Shown here piece after piece: positions 1 to 12,346 of a stretch of DNA of 64,000 nucleotides. The stretch is from Lithospermum erythrorhizon (Eukaryota > Streptophyta > Magnoliopsida > Boraginales > Boraginaceae). The notes under the pieces are model-generated. The model was not told where the DNA came from and searched no databases. It saw only the letters and a program-made list of their open reading frames with translations. Location: NCBI GenBank assembly GCA_019722365.1, contig JADFUC010002008.1, forward strand, positions 20,272-84,271, written 5' to 3'. Within the stretch, counting starts at the first letter, position 1, and every line of letters begins with the position of its first letter. Both the position numbers and the translations under genes were made by a program.

Positions 1-2739
1 GAGAATGATGTCTCGTTCTTTGGACAATAAATTACTGCGTGCCGATGATACTTAATTGAGCATTAGGTATTTATATGGTCCTTCCATTACTCTTATCGGT
101 CTGATGTATCCTTGATTGACTTGTATTCTTGAATACTCTGGAGCTAACTTCCAAGATCAATGACTGCTCCCATTGCTTTCACAACAAGAGTTGACTTAGT
201 TAAATCTTGTAAGATTAAACTCGAGAGTTTGTTAAAGTCATGTACCCGCGTGTATTACTCGGTGTTTGTTATTAAAAATATCATGTCTTTTAAGAAGAAT
301 ACAATGACATTTACCTAATAAGAATCGCTTGATGGAGTGATGAAATATGGGGTGTCACATTAAATGTGGCATCCCTTTCTACTCATAAAGGCCCGAAACT
401 GACTGGAGCATTGACATTCATGGAGGATTAAAGCGTGTGCTCTTATATTGCTTAGTCACCTAACGTTACCACGAGCTCCAATTATCTTCTTTGTGCACTT
501 GTCTCACGGCTACTCTCACATACTTGGCTCGTGATCATGATCTAAAATCATGTGAGTCAAAATAGTGTCTAAGACACTGGCAGTTTAGCCATAACGACAT
601 TTCGATCTTTGATAACAAATCATTTGAGATATGAGGTTTAATCAAACTTCTCTTTCTATTTTTAAGTATCATTAAATATCCTTCTTTACGTACTTGTATT
701 TGAGAGCCAAAAGAAATTAATCATTAACTGAAATTATAGTTCTTTGTGCCGCTCAACTACAGTGATGTGCAAACTATAGATAATATTGCTTATTTGGTTA
801 TACAAACCACATGCTTATGTTTCATAACAATTCACGAACTGAGTTCATTCTTGTTGATGAAACCTAAATACGATAATGCTCTGGGAATGTAGATACCTGA
901 TATTGAGAAATCATCCAATAGTTTTCTCGGTGGGTTATAAAAGAGGTCGCCAAATTATTTAAAAGAAACATATAGTGGCTAAGAGACAATATAACATATT
1001 AGTCTTTGCTTTTAATCGCGTGATAAGATAAATTTGAGTATCTACCAGTAATATTACATGGCGTTTATTGCTTGACCTAAGTTGAGTAACGTGTCCATGT
1101 GATTAATCAGGATTTTAAATAATTCACGGTATTCATTAATTTTCTTTTTATTGGCATATAAAAATCTTCAATGGTTTATGAATGAAAATGCGTTTGGCAT
1201 TTATAACTTATTTATATTACCCACTTGAGTTTATGGATTTATACGTAAGCTTGTTTTTTATTTCTATAACGTTATGTTTAATTTTTGCCAATTAATGGTG
1301 AATAGCAATTAAGTAAATAGTGTGCCCGATCATAATAAACATGTTATAGATAGTCTAGTTCAAAATAATCAAACATATTATAAATAAATTTTAAAATATA
1401 AATACCGTACTACAAAATCTCACAAAATGTACAAGAGTATCGAATCTATTGTGGTTTGGAATCAGCAGCAGCAACTGCGCCCATTTTTGAATCAATGTGA
1501 TACTTTGCATACATTTGAATCCAAGATCTATTGTGGTTTGATCGAGTGCTTAAATTTTATGGTGAGATTAATATTATTTGTTATTATTTAACATGTTATA
1601 TATACGTACTCAAATATATCTTTGAAAATAAAATAAATATGTCCATTCGAGATATATGATGTGACCTAAAATAAAACATACCTATTCTGACACTTTCTGA
1701 AGTGTAATACTACGTAAAAGTCCTATCATGACATTTTACAAGTCTGGTCTTGTGATGGCAATTTTTGGAAAACGAGTTTGCCAAATGTCGTCACTGAGTG
1801 AAAATGTGATCTCTTATCGCGTGATACATTTGTTACTAAGCATTGAAGGCAAACCGCGTGAAGCCGTGGATAAAATAAAATAAATGATAAAAGTAAATAA
1901 ATATGACTCGTTTAATTCGTTCTGATATATAAGCAGTTGCGTAGACGTATAAAAATACAAAATAGGTCATGCTCAGTATCCCGCTTTTCCATTCCATTCT
2001 GATATATATATATATACAACAAATAAATCACATAACATATATTTAATAAATATACATTAAATAGTATGGAATAAATGACTCATGAAGTCAAATAACATTA
2101 TTAATGTTATTAAGTGTGAACGCAATAAACATGCATTCAATGCATAATAAAAATACACTTAATATGCAATAAGTATGCAATTAATACTAATTATGAGGTT
2201 GGGACAATTATTCTCAATCAAATTTAAATATATGATTGACAATCATATAAAATAGTTTCTTTTTGATTAAGCAAATCAAATCACATAAATATATAATTAA
2301 ATGTGATTGAAATTTAAATTCGAATTTGAATCTCATAATTAAATTAAATCCATGGAAAAATATATAATTAAATTAATTGATACATATTTATAAAATATGT
2401 TCAATAATTATTTCATGCATATATAATAATATAAATACTTGCAAGTAATTATATGCATTATATATTTAATAACTAGATAATTGTTATTGTGTTTATCCTT
2501 TTAATAAATTAATAACTAAAAGGATAATAATTAAAATGAGATAATTGAGAATTAAAATAAAATCACATTTTAAATTTGGTAATTCTGATTACCATAATTT
2601 AATATATGATAGTTATTCATAAGAACCCAAAAATGAATTTACCATAATTTTTAAAAACTTAAAACTAGGGTTTAAAATGGATTGGGCCTTTTTTCAAAAC
2701 CCTAGGAACACGAATGATGGCTTGATTGGATAACCTTAA

Positions 2740-2860
2740 TCGCCGCCACACTATAGGCAGCGCCGCGCCTCGCTACGGGCGAGGTAAGTGGGAAATACCT
2801 TTCAGCGCGAGGTTTCGCCCGTTTGGTGGAGTTGGGTAGCGCCGGAGCAGCTGCAGAGTT
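2740..2860. other. GC-rich island inside copy A
   Basis: This short stretch (GCGCCGCGCC, CTACGGGCGAGG, GCGCCGGAGCAGCTGCAG) stands out in otherwise very AT-rich sequence. It lies about 0.6-0.7 kb inside the LTR. Copy B has a similar island at 37930-38110, also about 0.6 kb inside its LTR, so it seems to be a structural part of the family leader. The 64-codon frame across it has no recognised domain. Confidence 0.5.
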
Positions 2861-3456
2861 CCATGTCGATTTTATGGTATTTTTCAGTTTTTACGATTTC
2901 ATTCAATCTTTTTCAAAAAAACGTTTTGAAGGCTTTAAACTACTCCAAAAAATCTGATTTTCATATAAAACCTTTTTCATAATATTCTTAAAATTATACA
3001 ATGATAATTCTGAAAAATATATTACAAATAATTAATTATGCAATTTCTAATTATTAAAACATTATATTTTGAAAATTCATAAAAAATACTTAGAAAATTA
3101 AAAAAACTCCAAATTTTCTCTGAGAACTTCTCTGTAAAGTGAGGTTACAAAAAACGAAAAACCGATTTGGAAAATTTTGAGTTTAAGCCATGCGATTACA
3201 ATTAACATGTTAATTAACCCGATTAAAATATTGTAAACCCACTTAAAAATAGCCAACAATTATACTAAACATCCAATATATAATTTTGATGTACTTGAAT
3301 ATATGAACACATTTATAAAATGATCATGACATAAAATTCATACATGCATCCTTATATACATTGAAACAATAATATATATATACATGAAAATTTAATTAAA
3401 CATATATTCATATATATTCAATTAAATATATTTAGTCATAGAAAACAACCTAATTA

Positions 3457-3470
3457 GGCTCATGATGCCA
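3457..3470 (-). other. Primer binding site of copy A
   Basis: Directly inside the LTR the minus strand reads TGGCATCATGAGCC. It resembles the plant copia primer site TGGTATCAGAGC, complementary to the 3' end of initiator tRNA-Met, with one substitution and one extra base. Its position right after the LTR terminus fixes the orientation of the element. Confidence 0.7.
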
Positions 3471-3471
3471 C

Positions 3472-4417
3472 TGTTGGAAAAAATATGTATAACTTGATTT
3501 AAAACTTTAATCAAAATATATTTTATACAGGATTCATTAGGTGTTAAAACTATGAACTAAAAAATTGGAAAATACTTAGAGAGATTCCAACGGAAGCCTA
3601 TCTACAAATCTTTCACGAAGCCTCCTTTGAATTCCATCATTGAGAACTTCAAATGCTTAATTGCCTACAGTTGGTGCACGCGAGAGGTTGAATCACTTAC
3701 ATTTGGGTTATTGCGCGAAAGGATTGGATGAAAAATCAAGAGAAAATTTCAATTCTTTCTCTTGATGTTTTCGGCCATTAGAGAGAAAAGGAGGCTAGGT
3801 TTTTTGTGTTTTCATGATAATGACAAAACCTAATAAGCTTTAGGTTATATGGAGTCGACCAAAAGCGCGACGAATAGTTTAATGAGCCGACTCGTTAAAT
3901 TCAATTAAGCTGTTAAGTAAAATCAGAAACACTAACAAGTTGTAGTAACTTCGCGAGGTTATTAATAAGCTCAACTAACTATCAGGTGAATTCAATTTGA
4001 CTAATTGGGTAATTCGGGTTCATCAATTTATATTTTACATTATGATGCTAAAAATTCCCAATTGAGTATTAAGTTGATTCTGATCGACTCTCAATTTAGT
4101 AAATGTAGTTTAATTTCTTATGAAATATAATTCAACGTCATTTTACATTGTGTGCTTTGACCTTCTAGGCTCGGATATTGTGACCGTAAAAATAATAATA
4201 ATTGACCATTATTATTATTATAAACGATTATCGTGAGTCTAGCAATGCAGCTAATCGGTATTATCATTTAGAACTTGGGCCCAAGTAATTACAATTGCGT
4301 GATCGAGATGTTAGGTTTATGTAATCACGTTCACTAAACTAGCTAGTAAATGGCGAATTGGTACAGCAATTATACTTGACGGGCATAAATGAAACTAATA
4401 ACTATTGATTTCCAACA
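3472..4417 (-). repeat. 5' LTR of copy A
   Basis: On the minus strand the repeat starts TGTTGGAAATCAATAG at 4417 and ends CCAACA at 3472, giving the usual TG...CA ends. Its length of 946 bp is almost the same as the 945-bp left LTR of copy B, and much of the sequence is shared (ACATTTGCTAAATTGAGAG-type and AATTCAATTGAC-type blocks). The motif GAGCCTAGAAGGTCA, shared with the other copia LTRs here, lies near 4160-4174. The second LTR lies outside the window, so no target duplication can be tested. Confidence 0.8.
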
Positions 4418-4559
4418 GATATGTAGTAAGAAAAAAGTATTTTTTTGCCATTTATGAATTGGAGAAAAACAGACTTATAAATATTTTGAATAAGGTTAAT
4501 AGAGTAAGTGTGACAACGATTCTTTGGTGATGCAATTGTTCAAAGGCTTCAGTTATATG

Positions 4560-5560
4560 AGTAGATTCTTTAGCCGTTATGTGGATAGAAATTTGTGTTT
4601 ACAAAAGAGTTCTTTCTTTGTCGATGTCCTGTTACCATGGCGCATTGGCAAAGAAGTTCACGTAATCGTAATGTGTTAGGGATCGTTGATAAGATTTATA
4701 CATGACTAGTGATAATCTTGTAAATGGTGCTTTCATGTTGCTAATACGAAAAGGATCCGCATTCCATTCAAATCTTGTGTTAGATAGTAGAGATTATTCC
4801 ATGTTAGATGTTGTGCACATATAATAAACTTGTTGGTGATGAATGGTTGAAGGAAATTGATTACATTGTGATATTGTTAGAGAGGGAGTGAAATATTTGT
4901 TTGGGTCTGAAAATAGACTAAGCTCCTTTAATGAACATAGAATCAATTTGAAGTTGCCTTCTAATAAGTTGGTGTTAGACAACAACACTAGGTGGAATAG
5001 TACATATGTTATGTTGAACACTGCCTATACTTATAGGCAGTGTTTTACTAAATAATATACTTTAAGGATGATGATGCTTTGAAAGTTACGTCCATCTGAA
5101 TCACAATGTGAAGAAGGCATTGAAGTTCAGAGTTTCTTGATTTATTTCTTGATGTGAAAAAGAAACATATTAGTGGTTTCAAATTATCCACGCGTCAATC
5201 TTGTTTTTAGGAGAGTTGCTCCGAGAATCAAAAAGAATTGTTAAATCTTCAACTTGATGTAAGCGGTAAGAAGCATATGCAAAACATGGTACATTAGAAT
5301 GTTCATACATTATGATAAATACTGGGATGAGTGTGATCAGCTGCTATCTTTTGGGACAATTCTTGATCCTTGGTACAAAATGGGAATGATTGTGCATGTT
5401 GACTATAATCTATGTTGCCTATAATATACATGGAAAGATGATGAAATATAATTCTGATTTCCAATCTATGTTGCCTATAATCTACTTTTGTGTGACTTGT
5501 TGCCTATAATATTTATGGAAAGATGATGAACAATTGAACAAATATAGTTATGTGTTAGGA
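4560..5560 (+). pseudogene. hAT (Ac-like) transposase relic
   Basis: Plant Ac-type hAT transposases move DNA by cut and paste with a C-terminal dimerisation (hAT-C) region. Read across frames, the sequence gives a CCAHIINLLV-like segment near 4805-4835 (family: RCCAHILNL), then LKEID, then VREGVKYLFGS near 4880, VLDNNTRWNSTYVMLNTAY near 4975-5030 (family: DVxTRWNSTYxML), and YDKYWDECDQLL...ILDPWYKM near 5308-5385 (family: FDKYW...VLDPRYKM). The order and spacing fit the C-terminal half of the family. Frameshifts and stops break the frame throughout, and neither a BED zinc finger nor terminal repeats were identified. Confidence 0.75.
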
Positions 5561-5989
5561 GTTTCGATTTTTTGGACAAACAAAGAACAATGATGATTGA
5601 TTGAAAATAAAGTTTTTGAGTTCACGATTTAAATTCTTTGGTTCAACATTTATCGATTGATTGTTGCTTACTAGATGTTGTTTACCTTATGAAAACTTGA
5701 AACCAAACAATGAGGAAGTAATCCTGGATTCCATATCACATTCCCACATCATGCAGGTTCAGCATCCTACATTATTCACCTTGGCTCGGCCGTAACCGAG
5801 AAGCAGCAGAGGCCACCCAACTCTAAGAATAACAAGAAAATTGTGCGTAGAACTTGAAGAATGAAAGATTGAAGTTCTTATTTTTGTATTTTGCTATTCC
5901 TATTATTCATGGCTTGTATGTTATGTTATGGATTGTATTATGAATGGACTAGGGACTAGGGAGTAGGGATTATGTATTTTCATTTTTCC

Positions 5990-7060
5990 GAGACAATTTA
6001 TCGGACCGGATCGAACTATATGCGAACGGTTTGCAAAACGCGGACCGAACCGGATCGAATAATAACTCAAAAAAAACATGCGAACTCGAACTCAAACATT
6101 AAAATTTAACGTTTGCAAAAATCGGACCGGATCGAGAGCATTGCCTTCGAACATTTGAGGGCCAGGAGCGAGCGTATCATAGTTAGAGTATAGTTCGATT
6201 AAGGTTTTATAGAACCCCTACTCTGACCATGAAGGTACAATTGACATATTATGTGTGACGAAATCATCAACTCCAATAAATCATACCATATGCTCCAATA
6301 AAGTATCGAATCTAATTAGTTGCAAGACATAATTCATACTTACTGATTGATATACGGAGTAACACATGCCGTAATTCTTCATATCTCCTTACCCATATAT
6401 CAAAGTATGGTGCCAACAATCTAAAACATTGAACCGATCAGAAGCCGAACCGAAAATAATAGAAATTTTTGGACGATCGAACCGAACGATTTAGGTTCGG
6501 CGTCGGAGAACCAAACTAATTTAGAGTTCGGCCTTTGAAATAACGAACCAAACCCGAACGAGCAGATTTCCAAATTTTGTGTAGATTTTTCAATTTTTAT
6601 TTATTATCCTTTTGAATCTTTATAGTATTTAAGTATGCATTTAAGAAGGAATTTAGATTGCTTTGTTAAATTTATTGGTATAATGAAATAAAATATATAT
6701 AAATCTTTCTAAATTAATAATATAGGAAATACAAAGATATATAAAAATAGTGATATTGTGTATTGAATGTGTATGTAGATTGTATAATTAATCTTAAAGG
6801 ATTCATTGAAGTACAAGAGTTAAATCCCAGTCTAAGGACTTAATTTTTGAGTTGAGCGATATGCTAAAAAATGTCTCGATACGAAGAATTTAACCGAGCA
6901 GACGAACCGATAGGATTGGAACGTCCCGGAACCCGGGCCGATTGGAGTTAGACACTTTGAGAAGAACCCGATGAAATAGTTTCGGTTCTAATTTTGGCTT
7001 CAACCGAAGACCGAACACCTTAATAACCCGTTCGGTTAATTTCGATAATAATATTAATTA
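5990..7060. repeat. AACCGAAC-motif-rich region, probable transposon terminal sequence
   Basis: Words such as GGACCGGATCGAAC, CCGAACCGAAA, GAACCGAACG and CGTTCGGTTAATTTCG recur in both orientations around 6000-6135, 6430-6560 and 6890-7045. Dense TTCGGTTCGGT-type motifs are common near the ends of plant hAT elements, and this lies just behind the hAT relic, so it may be that element's 3' non-coding arm. An exact terminus or 8-bp target duplication was not found. Confidence 0.45.
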
Positions 7061-9660
7061 AATATAAAATTTATTTGAGCGATTACATTTTATAATTTAT
7101 TAGTATTGGCCGGGGATAATTGAGTTAAATCGAGATGGTTAAGTCGTTGGAGTAACTCGATTGACATTCGGAGCACAAACTCATAAACTTTAAGCGGAAG
7201 CTTAAGTGTTAAGTAAACTAATCTCATCCTTATCTCCACTATTCACACAAAATATAACAAATCATCTTCCTGTATACTCCATAAACAGCGAGATCCTTGA
7301 GCCCTTGACAAGATTTTTTCTCTTCCGTTTTCTTCGTTTTGTTCTTAATAAAGATCTCGAGTTGATTGATAAAGACTTCCCAACATCTTTCCTACAAATT
7401 TGAGGTAAAAGAAAATAGAAGTTTTAGTTGATTTTTAATGGTTGACTTTTGGTTGACTTTTGACATAACTCAATTTTATGTTGTTTCTAAGTTTGTTATG
7501 GGTTCTATGATGTATATAAGTGATGAATTCATGATTTAGAGGTTGTTTGAGGATGTTATGGTTGGGTTCACTTTTTGGTTGATATTTTTATAAGACTTTA
7601 AATGTGTAGGGAGTTTGGTGGGATCTTATGGTAGTTGTTGTGATGTTAAAATGGTAGTTCAAAATTGATTAAAAGGGAGTTAGGTTGAAAAATGCGTTTA
7701 TAAGTTGAGTGTAATTGATATTTTTGGAGTATATGTTGATAGTATGGACTTGAGTTCAAATATAATGACTTATAATTTGATGAAATGTTAAAAGTAATAA
7801 GGTGGAATTCTGTGAGGGGAGATCGATTGGGTTGTGTCAGAGCGGGATTATTAAAGGTAGTTATTTATCCGTCATTTTAGACGTTTAAGAAATGATTTCC
7901 ACTAAAGAGTTGGTAGTGTATCTTCTAGAAACATGAAGTATAGTAGTAGGGGCTTTGAATTTATCTTTTAAAGATTGTTTTGTTGATCTTGGAAAGGAGC
8001 GATTCGTGGTGTGATGTGAAAGGTTTTGTGTGCTAAGCCGGAGGTGAGAGTACTTATCTCATGGGTGTTACTTTCGTGCTTACTTTAAATTGTGTGAACA
8101 TGTCGTTGTAATGTGATTAATATTGTGAATAGTATACATGTTCTTGTAGTATTAATGTAATGAGTATGATTATGTGAGAATGGTATACATGTAAATAGTT
8201 GTCTCTGATTATATGTGATTCATTTGTGTGAGCCATGATATGATTATGTGATTATAATTACATGGCATTGAAAGATTGCTTGAGGTAGTAATAGCTTGAA
8301 CTCCAGCTTATCTTTTTTGATTTACAGCCAGCCTTGTCGGCATTGTTGTATTTACGTGACACACTTGTATTTTATTTCATGGCCTTGTCGGCACTTTTGG
8401 TATATCTGTGGCCTTGTCGGCGGTTGTGATTGATTTACGATTGCGGGATGTTTTAGGTGTGTGCTTTAATATTGTTTGGGGTAGAGTAGTTGGTTGGAGT
8501 CCATGTATGACTTTTGAGGTGACTTGAGTATCGAGTTGGCCACATAGTTGGGATGATTAGAGGGTTAGGTGACTCTCGTATTGCGAGGATATGTGGCGGC
8601 TATTGGCTTATACTTGGTGTATAAGTGCGGTTTGCCTTATGCTTAATGTATAGAGTGCGGTGTACCTTATACTTAGTGTATAAGTCACTTGGTTTTGCCT
8701 TATACTTTGTGTATAAGTCTTGGTTTGGCCTTATGCTTCGATATAAGTGCGGTGTGATTATCGATTGGTCTATTCACAGGGTAGGCAGTTGAGCATATCA
8801 TTAGAGGTTGGTATGGTTGTGGGGATATGAGAGATAGATGGTTCGATGACTAGGTTATAGTCTTTGTTGAGTCTCTTTGGAGATTCTTTCACAGGTGATT
8901 GTGTACTTTCTTTGGAACTTTCATCATATTTTCATATGTATATACGAGGCTTTCTTTGGAATTATGTTGTATGGCCTTGTGGGTAGTCGCAGTTGCTATA
9001 TATACATATTCTATTCATATTATTTATGACCATACGACTCGTTCATATGGTTTAAGTTACTTTGTGTTAAGTGTTAGAAAACTTGGCAGTTCACGCTTTT
9101 GCACCATTTATGGGCGGCATTTAAATTTGTGCACAGTTGACAGTGATTGGCAAGCCAAAATTTGTTGGAGAGTTTGTTCAGTGGCTGATTGAGCATCGGT
9201 GGTTGAGATCACCAGCGTCTCGTTTTGATATGTTGTATTAGTTTTTGATTGTTGTACTTTATTTTTCAACTTTAGCCTTGTGGCAATTATTTTTGTGATA
9301 CGAATCACGGTATTTATTGTCGTTTTAGCCTTCTTTGGCATTCTTGTCTTTTTGGGATTATGTTGTGTATATATATATATATATGGGTTGGTTGATTAGA
9401 TATTACTTTGATGGATTATGAAATTTTAAAGCATTTTGATTAAGGAGTTTAATTGTAATCAAATTTTTTGGATGAAATGAAGTAGTTTTTTTAAAGGCGG
9501 AGTAAATCGGTTTGGTATTTCTGGTGATGGGATTATAATGGTCCTTTCAGGCGGCCGTTGGGACGGATAGACATAGAAACGAAGCCGTTGGAACCTATAC
9601 CAAAGTACGGAGTACCAAACAGAGCTAAAAAGATTAGACCCACTAAAACGATTGGTCATA
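7061..9660. other. Unclassified, repeat-like region without a gene
   Basis: No protein domain was recognised in any frame; the longest frames (97 and 77 codons near 8899-9341) overlap each other and look random. The stretch holds three copies of GCCTTGTCGGC (8331, 8382 and 8411) and the short tandem array described separately. It could be the LTR or untranslated part of an unidentified retrotransposon, but no second copy is present in the window. Confidence 0.4.
8603..8757. repeat. Short tandem array, ~30-bp unit, about five copies
   Basis: The unit reads roughly GCCTTATACTTAGTGTATAAG followed by about ten variable bases. Five degenerate copies follow each other. Each contains a small palindrome (CTTATAC...GTATAAG), so each unit could form a short hairpin. 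Confidence 0.7.
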
Positions 9661-12346
9661 TTACATGCATGTGCTCCCTACAGACTATAATGAAGACGAT
9701 AGGAGTCTAGTGTCTAGGTAAACTTGAATAGTGCCCATTCTAAGTTCTAACCCTTTTGGTACAACATAGATGCTATGCCAGAGACAAACAGCTTTTTGGG
9801 ACTTAATTGAATTCTTGCAACAATGAAGATTCACCTCAATTATTTGAGCATCACCAGAAAGCTACTCGTATTGCGAAATTGCGTTGATTACGCAGAACAA
9901 ATAGGGAGTAATATACTTTTTTCACTATTACTTTTTTTTTTTCTTTCCATTATGATATAAATAAGAGTTTTCTACTCATCCAATAGGTGAGCCCAATAGA
10001 AAAATTGACCTTAAAAAAGCCATTTTTGTCCCTTCTGATCATATTTGTAGTCGAGAGAGAGTTGTGGCGTGTTATAAATCGCTTTGAGTGAGGCGGCTTT
10101 GGGTGTTCTGTAAATATCCATGCATTCTTTCTGGGGAAGGCAATGCTTTTTACACATTACTAAGTCGGTGATACCGATAAAACTAAACTTTATCGTAGGT
10201 GGCTAGCGATCGGCTTGATGGAGTAAGCACCAAATCAGATGCGTCGAGACACCAGCCAGATAAGATAAATTCTGGAGTAAGCGAGGGAGTTAATCTAGGC
10301 GAAGTGCGTTAGAGGCCTTGAGGAGGCCAGAACCAAGCGCTAGATCCTGCATGATCAGACCAAAGCCCATCGATACCCTCGTATGGAGTCTTGAGGCCTG
10401 GAGCATCGAGACCTGCCAATAGAGCAGGATTTAGATGTGAGAGGCAGTGGCCTTAGCAGTCACTAAGTTGAGATAGACCTCGCCAAAATCCACCACATCA
10501 CACTAACTTCACACTTAGTTAGAAACATAATAAAGTAAAAAAATTATATCGTGTAGTGAAATGAACCCCTCTTAAGTGACGATCGTCGATTTATCAAAAT
10601 TAATTAATTAATAAGATGGTTATACATTGTCACTTGATAAAGATAATTAAATTAAATATTAATGTGTACATGAATCGAATTGGACGAATTTCGGAGAAAC
10701 TAAGGGTTGTAAAATTAAGCAAAAATTCAAAAAACTATTTAACAAGCCCCGGCCCATCTCAATTTTTCATAAATTTTATTTAAGTCCTTTAATTTTCAGA
10801 AAATATACCTTGTTTGACACCTTGAATTTTTTCCTTGTTTGACCGCCCAATTTTCGTTCATCGCACTCTTCAATTAAGTTCTAGCTCCTTCCTTATTGGA
10901 AAGGTTGATCGGGCCGTATGTACATACATCACTTCGACAATAAAGGAACCACCTCTTACGTATAGCTTAAGGACAATGCTTCATTGAGTCGAACACAAAT
11001 TATATATGTATACTCAAAGAATTCAAGGTATTTTATTTAATATGATGTCACCCTAAAATCATTTGAAAATAGAATTGCATTGGAACTAAGATTTTCCAGG
11101 TGAGTTAATGAGATACACGACTACCATTTCTATTGTCAATTTTATAAAACCCCATACATTCCTAATGTATTCGTATTTTCCAAGTATCATGTCGATATCA
11201 TTCAATTGGAACTAAATTATTGACCTGGTAGGATTCGCGGGTGAATGTTTGATCGCTGGTTGTGCGAGGCTACTCTTCCAGCGGATTGTTATGTTGGCGG
11301 TATACATGCGTACTGAAAGCGTGGTCAGCAGGTGACCACAAACACTCCGATGCCTAAGGCGATGCGGAAGAGTATAATATTTGTAATAGGATAAGTAAGC
11401 ATTCTGCGATATGTAGTTGGGGGATACATACATGCATTACAAGGATTGTACTAGAATAGTACCATGCAGCATGCGATGTCTACCTCCTGTTAGTATGCTG
11501 GTGAAAAACCTTTAATCTTCTTGGGCCTTCAAGCACGGTTTGTAATGATGATGAGCTACACTCTAGGTTATAACGAATCACATTAATTCCTAATCAAGAC
11601 AATCAAGTAAAATTTCTTTTAAAATGTAAATATTTCTATATATATATTCAATTCTAATGTCTTGATTTAAAGTGACAATGCATGAAAAAGAAAGAGAGAA
11701 AGAGGCGAGGGGATTGGACAAATAAATAAGGTAAATCAAATATCAAATCAGCAAGCTCTATTAATCTATTCCCCACCTGTCTCACTTAATGGCTAATCAA
11801 ACTTCTTAATTGCCCAACATGATCACCTTTAGCTCTAATGATCTAAGTTAATACTTTCATAATCTATCATGATCACTAGCTTAATTCCACATGTCCAAGA
11901 TGTAGGTTACGATTTTAGACAAAGGAAATCTTCCATTAACCTAATAATAATATAATTAAAGTGCTCGTGTCCCAACAAAAAACTAGTCATCCTATAATAA
12001 TATAGTTATTCATCAAGCTGGCGGGACGTAAGCTCATTGACAAAGAGAACGAGTCTTTAAGTATCAACCTTCATGCGGTGTGGAGTTCGAATCGTCACAG
12101 TGAGAATCTCGTGAAGTGGTTTAAAGGGAAATTCAAATCTACGGCCAAATTGAGGCAGCGTCCCACGATTTGCCTGCTACGTATGCTTCGAGGCATAGAT
12201 AACGTAGGATCCTTAGTTTGAGGGTTTCAAACTTTATAATTATTGATCAAACCATCCAATGAGCAGATGAAAGGTCCTTAAAATCAATCAAGATTTAGTT
12301 AATTAATTCCTTCAATCTATTTTAATTGACTTTCTCACATATCGAG
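9661..12346. other. Region with no recognised gene or element
   Basis: I see no coding domain, LTR pair or inverted repeat that can be supported. The stretch mixes AT-rich spacer with a moderately GC-rich block (10180-10480) of unknown nature. Near 12060-12110 there is a TTCGAATCG word that superficially resembles a tRNA B box, but no A box or poly-A tail supports a SINE. Confidence 0.4.

Larger units (their letters stand above)
1..4417 (-). mobile_element. Non-coding copia-like LTR retrotransposon, copy A (partial)
   Basis: The element reads on the minus strand: its 5' LTR is at 3472-4417, a tRNA-Met-type primer site follows, and the internal region runs left until the window cuts it. Seen directly: the reverse complement of this internal region aligns collinearly with the plus-strand interior of copy B (36453-45029). 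For example, the minus strand near 985 matches plus 39820-39850 (ATATTGTCTCTTAGCCAC shared), the part near 880-960 matches 39850-40020, and the part at 1-90 matches 40855-40945, all at similar distances from the LTR. No gag or pol motif was recognised in any frame. It is inferred to be a non-autonomous (LARD-like) copia derivative; a very decayed autonomous copy is the alternative. Confidence 0.78.

Noticed and set aside
12060..12110. Possible tRNA-derived SINE (TTCGAATCG word)
   Set aside because: Only a B-box-like word is visible. No A box at the right spacing, no poly-A or T-rich tail and no target duplication. The same holds for a similar word near 32750.
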